IMG/VR virus record: IMGVR_UViG_3300013233_000476
Location: 1-22,792 of that record
Length of the DNA stretch: 22,792 nucleotides
From: a virus
Strand: one strand, 5' to 3'
Shown: in pieces, positions 1 through 8,400 of the stretch
Position numbering within the stretch: the first letter of the stretch is position 1
Layout: each line of letters starts with the position of its first letter
Position numbers and translations under genes: made by a program
The notes under the pieces: generated by a model
What the model saw: only the letters and a program-made list of their open reading frames with translations
The model's database searches: none
What the model was told of the DNA's origin: nothing

Positions 1-47
1 AATTAACCCCAACTTCATCGTCACATGCCCTATACATGTGCACACTC

Positions 48-111
48 CTCTGGCGGGTTCAACAGCACTGCCCCGGATACAGCTCCCGCAGCTACGGCTC
101 TGGCGGGTTCA
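48..111. repeat. 14-bp direct repeat, two copies 50 bp apart
   Basis: CTCTGGCGGGTTCA occurs at 48-61 and again at 98-111, with a period of exactly 50 bp. The bases just after each copy are also similar (CAGCACTGC against GCACCGCTGC). The pair lies downstream of the leftward terminator, outside any supported gene. The role is unknown; it could be a protein-binding site or a remnant duplication. Confidence 0.55.
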
Positions 112-148
112 GCACCGCTGCAACAGATGCAGAAACAGCAACAGAAGC

Positions 149-177
149 AAAAAAAGCGCGGCGCCGAAGCACCGCGC
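149..177 (-). terminator. Intrinsic terminator of the leftward gene
   Basis: Read on the minus strand, GCGCGGTGC (177-169), a TTCG tetraloop and GCGCCGCGC (164-156) form a 9-bp stem with one G-U pair, followed directly by seven T (155-149). This is a textbook Rho-independent terminator. It starts 15 bp after the stop codon of the minus-strand gene at 193-504, which supports that gene being real and transcription running leftward. Confidence 0.85.
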
Positions 178-192
178 GGAAAAGGGAACAGA

Positions 193-504
193 TTACGGGA
201 GCAGCTCACGCAGCTCCCGGAGCTTCTGGGCGAGCTCGGGGGGAACAATCTCCCCGAGCCTGCCCAGACGTTGAATATCCCTCCGGGCGAGGATGACCTC
301 GCCCTTTGGGAATGATTCTGAAACAGAGCTGATCCATTTGGTCAGCCCGACGGCCTTGAGCGCCGCCCAGAGCTCTGGGGCGGCGTCAGGGATTGACATG
401 CTCTGGTTCGCCCGGATTACCCGGGGAACCAAAGTGGACACCGCGATCGGACGGCGGAGTGGGACGAGCTCCCACTCTCCGTCCTTCCTGATGGGATGGA
501 GCAT
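193..504 (-). CDS. Small hypothetical protein, leftward gene (103 aa)
   Basis: The 103-residue protein is not recognised. It has a basic N-terminal third, a W-A-A-L-K helix-like segment near residue 47, and a C-terminal amphipathic helix rich in Leu, Arg and Glu (about residues 75-103). There is no signal peptide or membrane segment. The start is supported by GAGGAG on the minus strand (519-514), 9 nt before the ATG, and the gene is followed by an intrinsic terminator at 149-177. It is the only supported gene left of the structured control region and runs away from the morphogenesis genes, so it may belong to a separate leftward transcript. A small regulatory or DNA-binding role is possible, but no motif shows it. 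The layout is seen; any function is a guess. Confidence 0.65.
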   Translation of the reverse strand: MLHPIRKDGEWELVPLRRPIAVSTLVPRVIRANQSMSIPDAAPELWAALKAVGLTKWISSVSESFPKGEVILARRDIQRLGRLGEIVPPELAQKLRELRELLP

Positions 505-620
505 TTCTGCAATCTCCTCGCTCGTTGACCCGGCGCCCCGCCACGCGCAGGGCAGCCGGAATCAACAACATAGAATCCGTAAAACATATACAGAAACACA
601 CTCTGTAGAGGGGGCTGCAC

Positions 621-644
621 GGTAATTTCAGAGCCTAAATTACC
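621..644. repeat. Inverted repeat, 8-bp perfect arms
   Basis: GGTAATTT (621-628) and AAATTACC (637-644) are perfect inverted repeats around an 8-nt loop. No T-tract follows in either direction, so it is not an intrinsic terminator. It could be an operator or part of the larger hairpin array that follows. Confidence 0.6.
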
Positions 645-657
645 GGCAGCACAGGGC

Positions 658-704
658 GTGATCGCAGGCAAACAGAACGCTGCCGTTTGGCGGCCTGCGA
701 TCAC
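658..704. repeat. Long hairpin with 12-bp perfect arms
   Basis: GTGATCGCAGGC (658-669) and GCCTGCGATCAC (693-704) are perfectly complementary. Inside them CAAAC (669-673) can pair with GTTTG (685-689), leaving a small side bulge. No T-tract follows. The stem is GC-rich and would be stable as RNA or as a cruciform. Confidence 0.7.
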
Positions 705-711
705 AAGACGA

Positions 712-785
712 GCCGGGGCCAGGGCTTAGGGCCAGCAGCAGTTTCGGCTTCTGAGCCAGAAACAGGGCCCGGCCTGGCCCCCGGC
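712..785. repeat. Nested 74-nt stem-loop
   Basis: There are three nested pairings. The outer arms GCCGGGGCCAGG (712-723) and CCTGGCCCCCGGC (773-785) pair with one bulged base. The middle pairing is GGGCC (729-733) with GGCCC (766-770). The inner stem is GTTTCGGCT (741-749) with AGCCAGAAAC (754-763), one bulged A and a 4-nt loop. The three levels stack into one extended hairpin, unlikely by chance in intergenic DNA. It may be a structured RNA, an origin element or a packaging signal. Confidence 0.65.
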
Positions 786-917
786 GGCGGGTTAGGAACT
801 CAGATATACCCCACCGACGTTTTTTGAGATTTCGGGGCCAAGTCTCGACTTGCGGGAAACCCTTAGTGATTTTGGGTTACGGGCACCCGCCGACCTGGGT
901 GGCATTTGATGTATTGA

Positions 918-953
918 AATCCGTGATATTGGACGGGAATCCGTTATATTGGA
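918..953. repeat. Tandem 20-bp direct repeat
   Basis: AATCCGTGATATTGGA (918-933) recurs at 938-953 with one change (G to T at the eighth base), giving an exact 20-bp period. The spacing, near two helical turns, resembles iterons bound by replication initiators, although only two copies are present. Confidence 0.6.
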
Positions 954-1032
954 GCGGAATGGCTGGTCGGCTGCGGATTTCGTCGTTGGTTATGGTTTTG
1001 GCCCCTTGTCGTGATTTCGTTTGCCGGCGTGT

Positions 1033-1100
1033 GGTTTCGCTGGTTTCGCGGGTTTCGCTGTGTTTGTGGCGATTTTGCGCGATTTGGGGCGATTTGGGTG
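1033..1100. repeat. Short tandem repeats, 9-bp x3 and 10-bp x3
   Basis: GGTTTCGC occurs at 1033, 1042 and 1051 with a 9-bp period. A second series starting with GATTT occurs at 1071, 1081 and 1091 with a 10-bp period and a G/C-rich end. Both lie in the most G+T-biased part of the control region. They could be iteron-like binding sites or the product of compositional bias. Confidence 0.55.
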
Positions 1101-1266
1101 GTTTTTGCCGGATTGGCGGGATGATGAGTTAGGCGGTTGTGAGTTTTGGCGAGACGAGCTTGAACGTACTTGTGGCGTTTTAGATGAGTTTTGGGGAACG
1201 GCAGAGGAGAACGGAGGTTGCGTACCGAGGAGAGGTGACCGTAGGTCTGAGACCGGCGATCTGGGG

Positions 1267-1296
1267 TTGACTTCGGGTGTCGAAGTTTGTTAGATT
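1267..1296 (+). promoter_or_regulatory. Sigma70-type promoter candidate with extended -10
   Basis: TTGACT (1267-1272, 5 of 6 to consensus), an 18-bp spacer and TAGATT (1291-1296, 4 of 6) preceded by TGT, an extended -10 motif. An inverted repeat CTTCG/CGAAG (1271-1275 and 1281-1285) overlaps the -35 end and spacer and could be an operator. Transcription would start near 1303, leaving a leader of about 375 nt before the gene at 1680. Confidence 0.45.
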
Positions 1297-1478
1297 GTAA
1301 GCGAACTTCCGGTGGGACTAGATCACAGCTTTCGGCATAACGCGCCCTGAGGGCTTATCTGTGTCCGTTGGACTCCCGTCACTCTCGTTGCGGAGTACGG
1401 TCCCGCTTGAAGGTTTTTCCCATGTGTGATTTTCCGTTGGTTAATCACTGGTTGGCCTTCTGGGCATATCGGAAGTTT

Positions 1479-1523
1479 CGCCGAACTGGGCGTCGCGGTC
1501 TGATTGACTTCGGCGTCCAGTTC
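1479..1523 (+). promoter_or_regulatory. Two mutually exclusive leader hairpins
   Basis: CGCCGAA (1479-1485) can pair with TTCGGCG (1509-1515). Alternatively GAACTGGGCG (1483-1492) can pair with CGTCCAGTTC (1514-1523), with one G-U pair. The left arms share 1483-1485 and the right arms share 1514-1515, so only one can form at a time. This resembles a switch or attenuator in the leader upstream of 1680, but no ligand, leader peptide or T-tract is seen. Confidence 0.35.
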
Positions 1524-1592
1524 ATTTAGAGTGACCTTCACTTGCGAAACGAGGGGCATACGGCTTTGAGGTTTAGCCGTTGATGAGGGAAG

Positions 1593-1598
1593 TATAAT
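1593..1598 (+). promoter_or_regulatory. Candidate -10 box (TATAAT)
   Basis: A perfect TATAAT lies about 80 bp upstream of the ATG at 1680. No good -35 box sits 16-18 bp upstream: TTTAGC is at 15 bp and TTGAGG at 21 bp. It is a weak or activator-dependent promoter candidate for the gene at 1680. Confidence 0.4.
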
Positions 1599-1666
1599 CG
1601 AGGGAGATGTTCTTTTCAATCTTTCTTTTCCGGGTGCATGATTTCGGGAGTCATTCTGGGAATTTC

Positions 1667-1672
1667 AAGGAG
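1667..1672 (+). promoter_or_regulatory. Shine-Dalgarno site that sets the start at 1680
   Basis: AAGGAG lies 7 nt before the ATG at 1680. The upstream in-frame ATG at 1638 has no such site, so the shorter gene is preferred. Confidence 0.75.
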
Positions 1673-1679
1673 TTACGAG

Positions 1680-2237
1680 ATGAGAGATCCGGCTGACGCG
1701 TGGGTGCTGGGAAAGTTGTTGGGCACTTTGACGAGTGCTGAGCAGGGGAAGTTATCGGGTTTGGTATTAGATCGGAGTGTTGGAGATTCGTGTTTAGTTG
1801 GTCGGATGTTGAGCGACCAAGATGCTGCGAAGAAGTTTCGCGTTGCGCGGAAGGATTTGCGGTTGATGGCACAGATGGGGTTATTGCCGGTGGTGTTGTT
1901 GACTCCGTTGAGTTCGAGGGGTGGTCGATTTTTGGTTCATGAGCCGTCGTTGGAGTTATTGTTATTTCAGTTGGGTATTCTCCGGATGCGTCGGATTCGA
2001 CCTTCAGAGTCGGCTGTGAACAAAGAGGTGGTTGAATCTTCGTCTGAATCTACGGACAAATCTTCGGACCGAAATTTGTTTGGAGGTTTGCCAGTGGATG
2101 GCGGCAGCCAGATGACAGCGGAGGAGGCTCGCGAGGAGGAGCGTCGTCGCCGGGAGTTCAATGAGGCGTTGAAGCGTGAGCGGGAGAAGGAGTTGGAGGA
2201 GATCAGAAACGACCCGAACGCGGCGTTGCCTTACTGA
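1680..2237 (+). CDS. Hypothetical protein with charged C-terminal helix (185 aa)
   Basis: The protein is not recognised. Residues 1-105 look like a compact fold with several helices rich in Leu and Val. Residues 106-140 are Ser/Asp-rich and probably disordered. The C-terminus (about 145-180) is a highly charged Glu/Arg helix, probably coiled. The start is chosen from AAGGAG at 1667-1672. The gene uses many TTG and TTA leucine codons and G/T third positions, like the start of the next gene and unlike the capsid genes. It is isolated by a terminator at 2316-2347, so it is probably a single-gene transcript from the control region upstream. As the first rightward gene it could be regulatory or early, which is inference only. 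Confidence 0.75.
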   Translation: MRDPADAWVLGKLLGTLTSAEQGKLSGLVLDRSVGDSCLVGRMLSDQDAAKKFRVARKDLRLMAQMGLLPVVLLTPLSSRGGRFLVHEPSLELLLFQLGILRMRRIRPSESAVNKEVVESSSESTDKSSDRNLFGGLPVDGGSQMTAEEAREEERRRREFNEALKREREKELEEIRNDPNAALPY

Positions 2238-2315
2238 GTGGCATTAAGGAGAATTGAGGGGAGTTGGTGTGCTACTGCCGGATATGGCAGGTTGGAAGTC
2301 TCCTTGCTTCCTGAG

Positions 2316-2347
2316 CCCGAATCGGTTTACACCGGTTCGGGTTTTTT
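2316..2347 (+). terminator. Intrinsic terminator
   Basis: CCCGAATCGG (2316-2325), a 6-nt loop and CCGGTTCGGG (2332-2341) form a 10-bp stem with one G-U pair, followed directly by six T (2342-2347). It separates the gene at 1680-2237 from the giant gene at 2423, which must then be read by read-through or by a promoter in the 75 bp between; no clear promoter is seen there. Confidence 0.9.
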
Positions 2348-2422
2348 GATTGAGGTGTTCACCAAAGAGCAGATCGAGGAGGATAGAAGCGGACGCCGTT
2401 TGGATTTTGAAAGGAGATTCGG

Positions 2423-5400
2423 ATGGCGTATCGTACGAGTGCTAGTCGTTTTGGCGGGACGTTAAGGGGTTCATCGCTTTCGGACCGTCTTCGGTCTGCT
2501 ACTGGTGGTTTTGGAGATTTAGGTTTAGCGGCGATGGGTGCGTTTGACGCGTTGCCGGAGGCGGTGCGTCATGTGATTGGTGGCGGCGGCAGCGGTTACA
2601 CGTTCGGGAAGGACTTGACGGGTGGCCCGGTTTCTGGGTTAGCGGCGGAGGTGTTGACTGATCCGGCGTTATTGGCTGGTGGCGGCTTATTGTTGGGCGG
2701 TTTGGGTGCGGCAGTAGGGAAGCGTCTTGGTACTTCGTTGGCGGAGCGTTTGGCTGGTGGTGCGGTTGGTGGTGCGTTGCGTCATGGTTTGGAGACGGTA
2801 GCGAAGGAATCGTTAGAGGGATTGGAGAGTCCAGCGGTCCGGGAGTTGGTGACTCTTGCGTTGGAGCGTGGCGACGAGGTTGGTGCGCAGAAGTTGGCTG
2901 ACACGTTCAAGTCGGGACTGTACGGTCGCTTGTCGGATTTCGAGCAGATGTCGGCTCGCGGTCCTGCTGCGAACTTTGGAGCGATTGCGAGCGGTGGTCC
3001 GGGATATGCGGAGGATGCGGCTCACCAGTTGGCGGTATCTCCTCGTGCGATCGAGCAAGCTGCGGAGAATGTCTTGCAGCGGGTGAAGAGTGGCGAGGAG
3101 ATACCTTCGTTGGCGGACGAGGTATTTTCGACTGCGCACCGCGTTGCTCCTGTGGGGATGGGCGATCCGTATTTGCATGCTTCGGACCGGTTGCCGGCGG
3201 CGAATCCGTTGGTGTCGGACACGTTGGCGGACATTACGAAGGAGCAGTCGGTGACGCCGGAAGGCGGGCGCGGTGCGTTGGGGATGCCGAAGGCTGCTCG
3301 TTTGGCGGGGAAGGGGAACTTGACGGGTCCGGGCGGAGCCGGGAAGACGTTTCAGGTTGGTCCGAATGGAGAGTTGTGGGTTCAAGACTACAAGACGGGC
3401 AAGTGGGAGTTGAAGGGTCAGGACCCGGTCTTGGCGACTTTTCCCGAGGCGGGCGGTTCTGGCGAGGAGTCGTTCAGCGACATGTTGGCCGGTCGGAATC
3501 CTGGAGAAGGTCCGGAGTCGTTGGTCGGCGGCGGTTTCGGGGGTCCGAGCCCGAGTGATCCGAACGCGACATCTGTGTTTCCAGAGCCGAACTTCACTCG
3601 TCCTTCTTCGGCTCTTGAGAGCCCATCGGGAGAGGTTCCGGACTATCTGAAAGGTTTGTCGGCGAGTCCTGCGCAGGACGTGGGTCAGGCGGTTCGCGCT
3701 CAGTCCGGTGTGACGATCGACGAGTTGCAGCGGTTGGGATTGAGCAAGGACGTAATCGAGGCGATCAAGCTGTCGATGCAATCCAGGAGCGGGCTGGATC
3801 AAGACTTGACGATGCGTGCCCTGGATTCCGTGGCGAGAGATGCACGTGCCGGTCGGTTGAATCTTGAGGGCATGGACGCATCCGACTTTGCGAAACTGGT
3901 GGACATGCGGGCGAGGATTATCGGCGTGCAAGGTGCTGCGGAGGCGGGTGCGCTTCCCGGGGTGTCTCCGGATGCGAACCTTCCGACTCAATCACTGACT
4001 CGCCATCTGACTTCGGATACACCTCCAGAGGTCATTGACGCCGCCGACTACAGTCTGGTGAACGAGGGTCTTCCGAAGCGTCCGGACGTTCCGATGTTCC
4101 AGAGCGATTACGAGGGTTCGGCGATGGCTGCTCCTCCAGATCAGCCTTTCGGCGGGAGCCCGGAGCAGTCAAAGGCGATGGAGCTGTCGGACCTTCTTCG
4201 CCGTTCCCAGCAGGGATTGTCTCCGTCCGCCGTGGAAGGACGCGTTCCGGAACTTCCTCCAGTGGAGAAGGAGCCGAGAGCGTCCTCCGGTGCGCTTCCG
4301 ACACGGAAGGACGTTCCAAAGACACCGCCGGCGAAGGAGGAGCCTGCAAAACCCCTGCCGAAGAGGACGGACGCCGAGCCGACAGGTACTTCGACAGCGA
4401 AGGCGTTGGAAGAGGGGAAGCCCGTGTCGCCTGAGAAATCGGCGGGAGCAGGCGAACTGTCCGGTGGACCGCAGAACAGTCCTCAGCGCGGAGGTTTATT
4501 GAGCAGACTTTTCGGAGGCGGAAAGGAGCCATTGAACGAGCTCGAGCAGGAGGCGGCGGCCAACAAGTTGGCTTACTACGCGGTGAACGAGTCGAGCGGG
4601 ACTCACCATACGCAGGCGTTAAAGGCCGTCACGTCTTCGATGGACCAGCAGAGAAAGTTCAAGGTTGTCGACGAGCTGACGGAAACTTTGACGAATCTTG
4701 CGAATGAGGGAACGGCAGGAGGAGCAAAGGACCCGAACCTGCTGCTTCCGGAACGGATGCGGGAGATGGCCACCAAGCTTCTGCGTGCGATTGCAGAGGG
4801 CCGTGACCCGAAACAGGCGGCGAGCGAGTTGGCGGCCGTGACGACGATCAAACCGAAGCGTGCGATCAGGGAAGCGAAAGCCGCAATCATCAGAAACTCG
4901 GACGTTATCAAGAGGGCCAGCATCTCTCCGCTTCAAATCGAGGAAGCCGTTGCGGCTGCGGAGACGGGTCGACCTGAAGGCGTGGTCGGTCCGTTTCATT
5001 CCGCCACTCCGTCGAGAGCTGTACTGGAAGGGAAGAAGACAACGCTTTCCGGGCTGTTCGAGGAGACACCGCTCGGACGGCAGTTTTCCAATCCTGCCGG
5101 ATCGGCGGACAGGGGATACCCGTTGGAGACGATCGGGCCAGTGCCGCAGGCCGGTGCGCCGAAGAAGCAGGTTCAGGTCCACAGTTCGCTGCACAAAATC
5201 GCAAACGAGTACAGAACTCTTTCTGAGCAGGAGCCGACATTGGTTGCTCGCGCGAACGAGGTGTACCAGCGTATTCGCCGGTCGCTGCCTCCGATGTCAG
5301 CCAACGCTCTGCCGGACATGGAGATCGCAAAGGCAAAGGACGTAAAGAAGGCACTTGGCAAAATCGTAGACCTAGGAGTGTTTGACCTTCCGGAGGGTGT

Positions 5401-8400
5401 CCGAACTGAGGATGTATCCGAGTTGCGTGCGCTCGCGCTCAGGCTTCGGAGACTGATGCAGATAGAGCAGGCAGGAGGAAAGAAGCTTGCCAAGCTATCA
5501 GAACGGCACGGACTACATTCACTGATTGAGGCGTCCCAGAACCGCAAGATCATTCCGACGGAAACCGGGAAGATGTTCACGGCGGAGAACCTCGGCCGGG
5601 CCTCGGAGCTGGCAGACAAGATGGAAGCTGGAAGCATCAGCGACGCAGAACTTGACGAGCTGGACTCGATCCTCGGTCGTTATGGGATGTTCGAGACCCG
5701 GCAGGCAACCACTCGGACGCCGGCTCTACCTGTTCCGCTGAGCGGTGCCGGCTCGATCTCTTCTGCGGAGAAGAAGTCGGTCCCGACCCTTGCGGAGCTG
5801 TTGATGCCGAAGTCGGCCGAGCCGCGTGAAGCGATCGCCCCTCCGGCAGTCGCGGGCGGCCCGGTTACCGCATCGGTAGACCTGATTCGCGGTTCTGTCC
5901 CGCTGTCGAGTCCCGGTCAGAACGAGCTGCTGCACGCTCCCGGAAGTCGCGAGTTTATGAAGAGGGTCAACAGCGTCATGTTGGGGCACGCGGACGCGAA
6001 AACGGCCGCGTCCGGTTTGGGGGAGAAGGCATATCAGGCGCTCGACGCGATCGAGAGATTGTCGAAGAAGCCCGCGACCTATGTCGACGGTGTCCACTTC
6101 AGGGTGGTCGAACACCCGGAGACCGGAGAACGAATGGTCGTTGCCACGACGATGGACGATTCCGGACGAGGATTCCACCCGTGGAACGTACCCAGAGGGA
6201 ACAAATACTTCCAGGACAAGTCCGCGATTCCGCCGGTCGACTCCATCCTTGCGGCATGGAGAGTGGATGACCTGACCTCCACGGCAGAGGGAAAGAGGAC
6301 GCTCGATCTGATCCGTGAAGCGATGAACGGTCAGGAGATCACCGACCGAATCACCTCGGTGACCGGTGCCGTCGGCGGGCAAAAGAAGCCTCCGAAGGGA
6401 AGCACTCTCGAAGACTTGATCCAGAGTCAACGGGAAGACATGGCGGAAGACAGCCTGCTTGGAGGTTTGGAGGTTGAGCGAGCCAGGACGGACGACACCG
6501 GCATGGACCTGGTCGACGAGGAACTCGGGCCTGGAAACGAGGAGTCGGTCAAGCGGTCGTTCTCCGAGCTGAAGCCGCAAGAGGACGAGGGCTCGATTAG
6601 GAGCACTCGCAAGATGGCCGGCGACTTCGTCAACGGTCGAGACGCCGAAGGGACCCGCAGGTTTATCGACAGGATCGAAGAGGAGATCAAGCGAGCCTCG
6701 GTTGGAGACGCCAAGGAAAGCCTGATTCGATCCAGCGGTCGGCAGGAGCAAAAAGCTCTGGCGGCGACGAAGGTTGAGCAGCAGGCGACGTCCTACTCGA
6801 TTCGCGGGAGAAACAAACGTGATCTTTACGCCGTAACTAAGACGTTCGACTCCGACGTGCACAGCGGCGTGTTCACCAAGAAGACGGATAACGCAGACGT
6901 CATACTCGACGACCTTGAAGCGTTCGTGCAGGCAAACAAGGAAACGTCGATCTCTCGAGGTTTCGGGGGTCGTGCGACGGAGACCGCATCGGCCGAGGAG
7001 GTACTCGAGCCAGGCGATGTAACACCGCTACTGGAGATGGCCAGGCAACTCCCTCTCACTGAGAAACAGGCCCGCCGCGTAGAAAAGCTGTCCAAGGCGT
7101 TCGGCACGGTCGGAGAATACGTGCATCCTTACGTCGCAGCCGCTCGCAGCGGAAGCGGAGAGGAAGTGCTGAACACGGCCAGGCAATGGGCGAAGGACCC
7201 GTCCCGCAATAAACTGGTTGCACTTGGAGAGGCACTAGACTCGTTCCATGGAGCAGTCGCAGGAGGCAAAGACACTGCGACTCGCCCTCTGGAAGATGCG
7301 TTGAAGAGTCTCTCAAAGAGAGGAGACAAGCTGGCGCAGGACGAAATGCTTGCCGGGGATTACGCGATCCGGAAGGCTCACGATGTCGTCGATAAGGCTC
7401 TCGCCGACGGGGAAATCACACGGGAACAGGCGAACGCGGCGATGGTCAGACTCCGACGACTGGAGCAGCCTTGGAAAGATGCCGTGCGCAAGAGACGGGC
7501 GTCGGTAGTTGCACAGTCTTATAGCCCAATCAAAAAGGCGGTGAAGGAAGTTGCCTCTGCTGCGACGGGCGTACTAGAGAAACTCAAAGGTTCGGAGCGA
7601 GCGGGCGCCCAGGTCGAGTCTGCACGGAAATTCCTTGGCAAGCAGATTACGTCTCACGAAAGCGCAAAAGGGAAGGCGGTTACCGCCCTGCTGCCGCCGG
7701 AAAGAGTCGACGAGCAGTTGTCTCGCATGCTCCAAGGCAAGCCGCTCACGGAAGGAGACGCCAATGCGATGCTCAAGTCGATCGAAAAGTACGATGCGGC
7801 AGTCCGCAAAGCGACAGGCGCACGGGAACCTCTGTTGTCCAAATCCCGCGACCTCCTGGATAAGCGACTATCGGTACTGTCTCAGCGGCGAGAGGATATG
7901 CTCAACATGGCTACGGCGGGTGCTCAAATCGGAGTAATCCCAGAAACAAAGTACCCGAAGAAGCCGCTGACTTTCCGAGACATGCGGGACGGCATCAGAG
8001 GTCTTCGTCTTGAGAGCACGAGTCAGCAGGCGGCTCCCAATCTCGGGTTGGAGACAGAGCGAGCTGCGGCGGCCAGAGTGAGATCCGACGTCCATAAGAA
8101 GCTCGCTTCCATTTCGGGAGCAAAGGAAGAGGTCGTGCCGAAGATGGCCCGAGACCTGGCGGAAAAGCAGCGACTTAGCCAGAAATTCCAAGCTGGCGAA
8201 AAACTTACAGAGGAAGAGAGGGCGCGAAGCAATAAGCTGTTCGGACGTATCGTAGGAAAGGGAAAGAAGCTCGCGCCGAAAACGCACAAGCTGAGCGGGC
8301 GCGATATTGTGGAGTTCGGGGCAAAGAAATCGTCTGAGCTGAGACCGGGCGAGCGTCAGGTATTCGAGACCACGAAACAGGAGATGGGAGGAAGTGGGCT

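Larger units (their letters stand above)
505..1679. other. Divergent non-coding control region, candidate origin
   Basis: No reading frame in these 1175 bp has both a good ribosome-binding site and protein-like composition. The region separates a leftward gene from rightward genes. By eye, the + strand is rich in A and C on the left and strongly rich in G and T from about 820 onward. It holds three large hairpins at 621-785, tandem repeats at 918-953 and 1033-1100, an extended -10 promoter candidate at 1267-1296, two competing hairpins at 1479-1523 and a TATAAT at 1593-1598. Divergent transcription, a composition flip and iteron-like repeats together fit a replication origin and/or main promoter region. 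This is inference. Confidence 0.5.

Noticed and set aside
48-120. GGTTCAA-like bits suggesting a tRNA T-arm
   Set aside because: No acceptor, D or anticodon stems can be formed around them; they belong to the direct repeat.
824-1132. 102-codon + strand frame in the control region
   Set aside because: TTG start without a ribosome-binding site, composition dominated by G+T bias and tandem repeats, no protein-like pattern.
1323-1619. 98-codon minus-strand frame in the leader
   Set aside because: TTG start, weak ribosome site, overlaps the competing hairpins and the TATAAT; no recognisable sequence pattern.
2238-2465. 75-codon + strand frame between the two genes
   Set aside because: It starts with GTG directly after a stop, contains the intrinsic terminator at 2316-2347 and ends inside the giant gene.
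2813-3991. 392-codon antisense frame inside the giant gene
   Set aside because: Arg/Leu/His-rich shadow of a G-rich gene; no domain and the sense frame is continuous.
5726-6862. 378-codon antisense frame inside the giant gene
   Set aside because: Same reason: a long antisense shadow with low-complexity Arg-rich composition.
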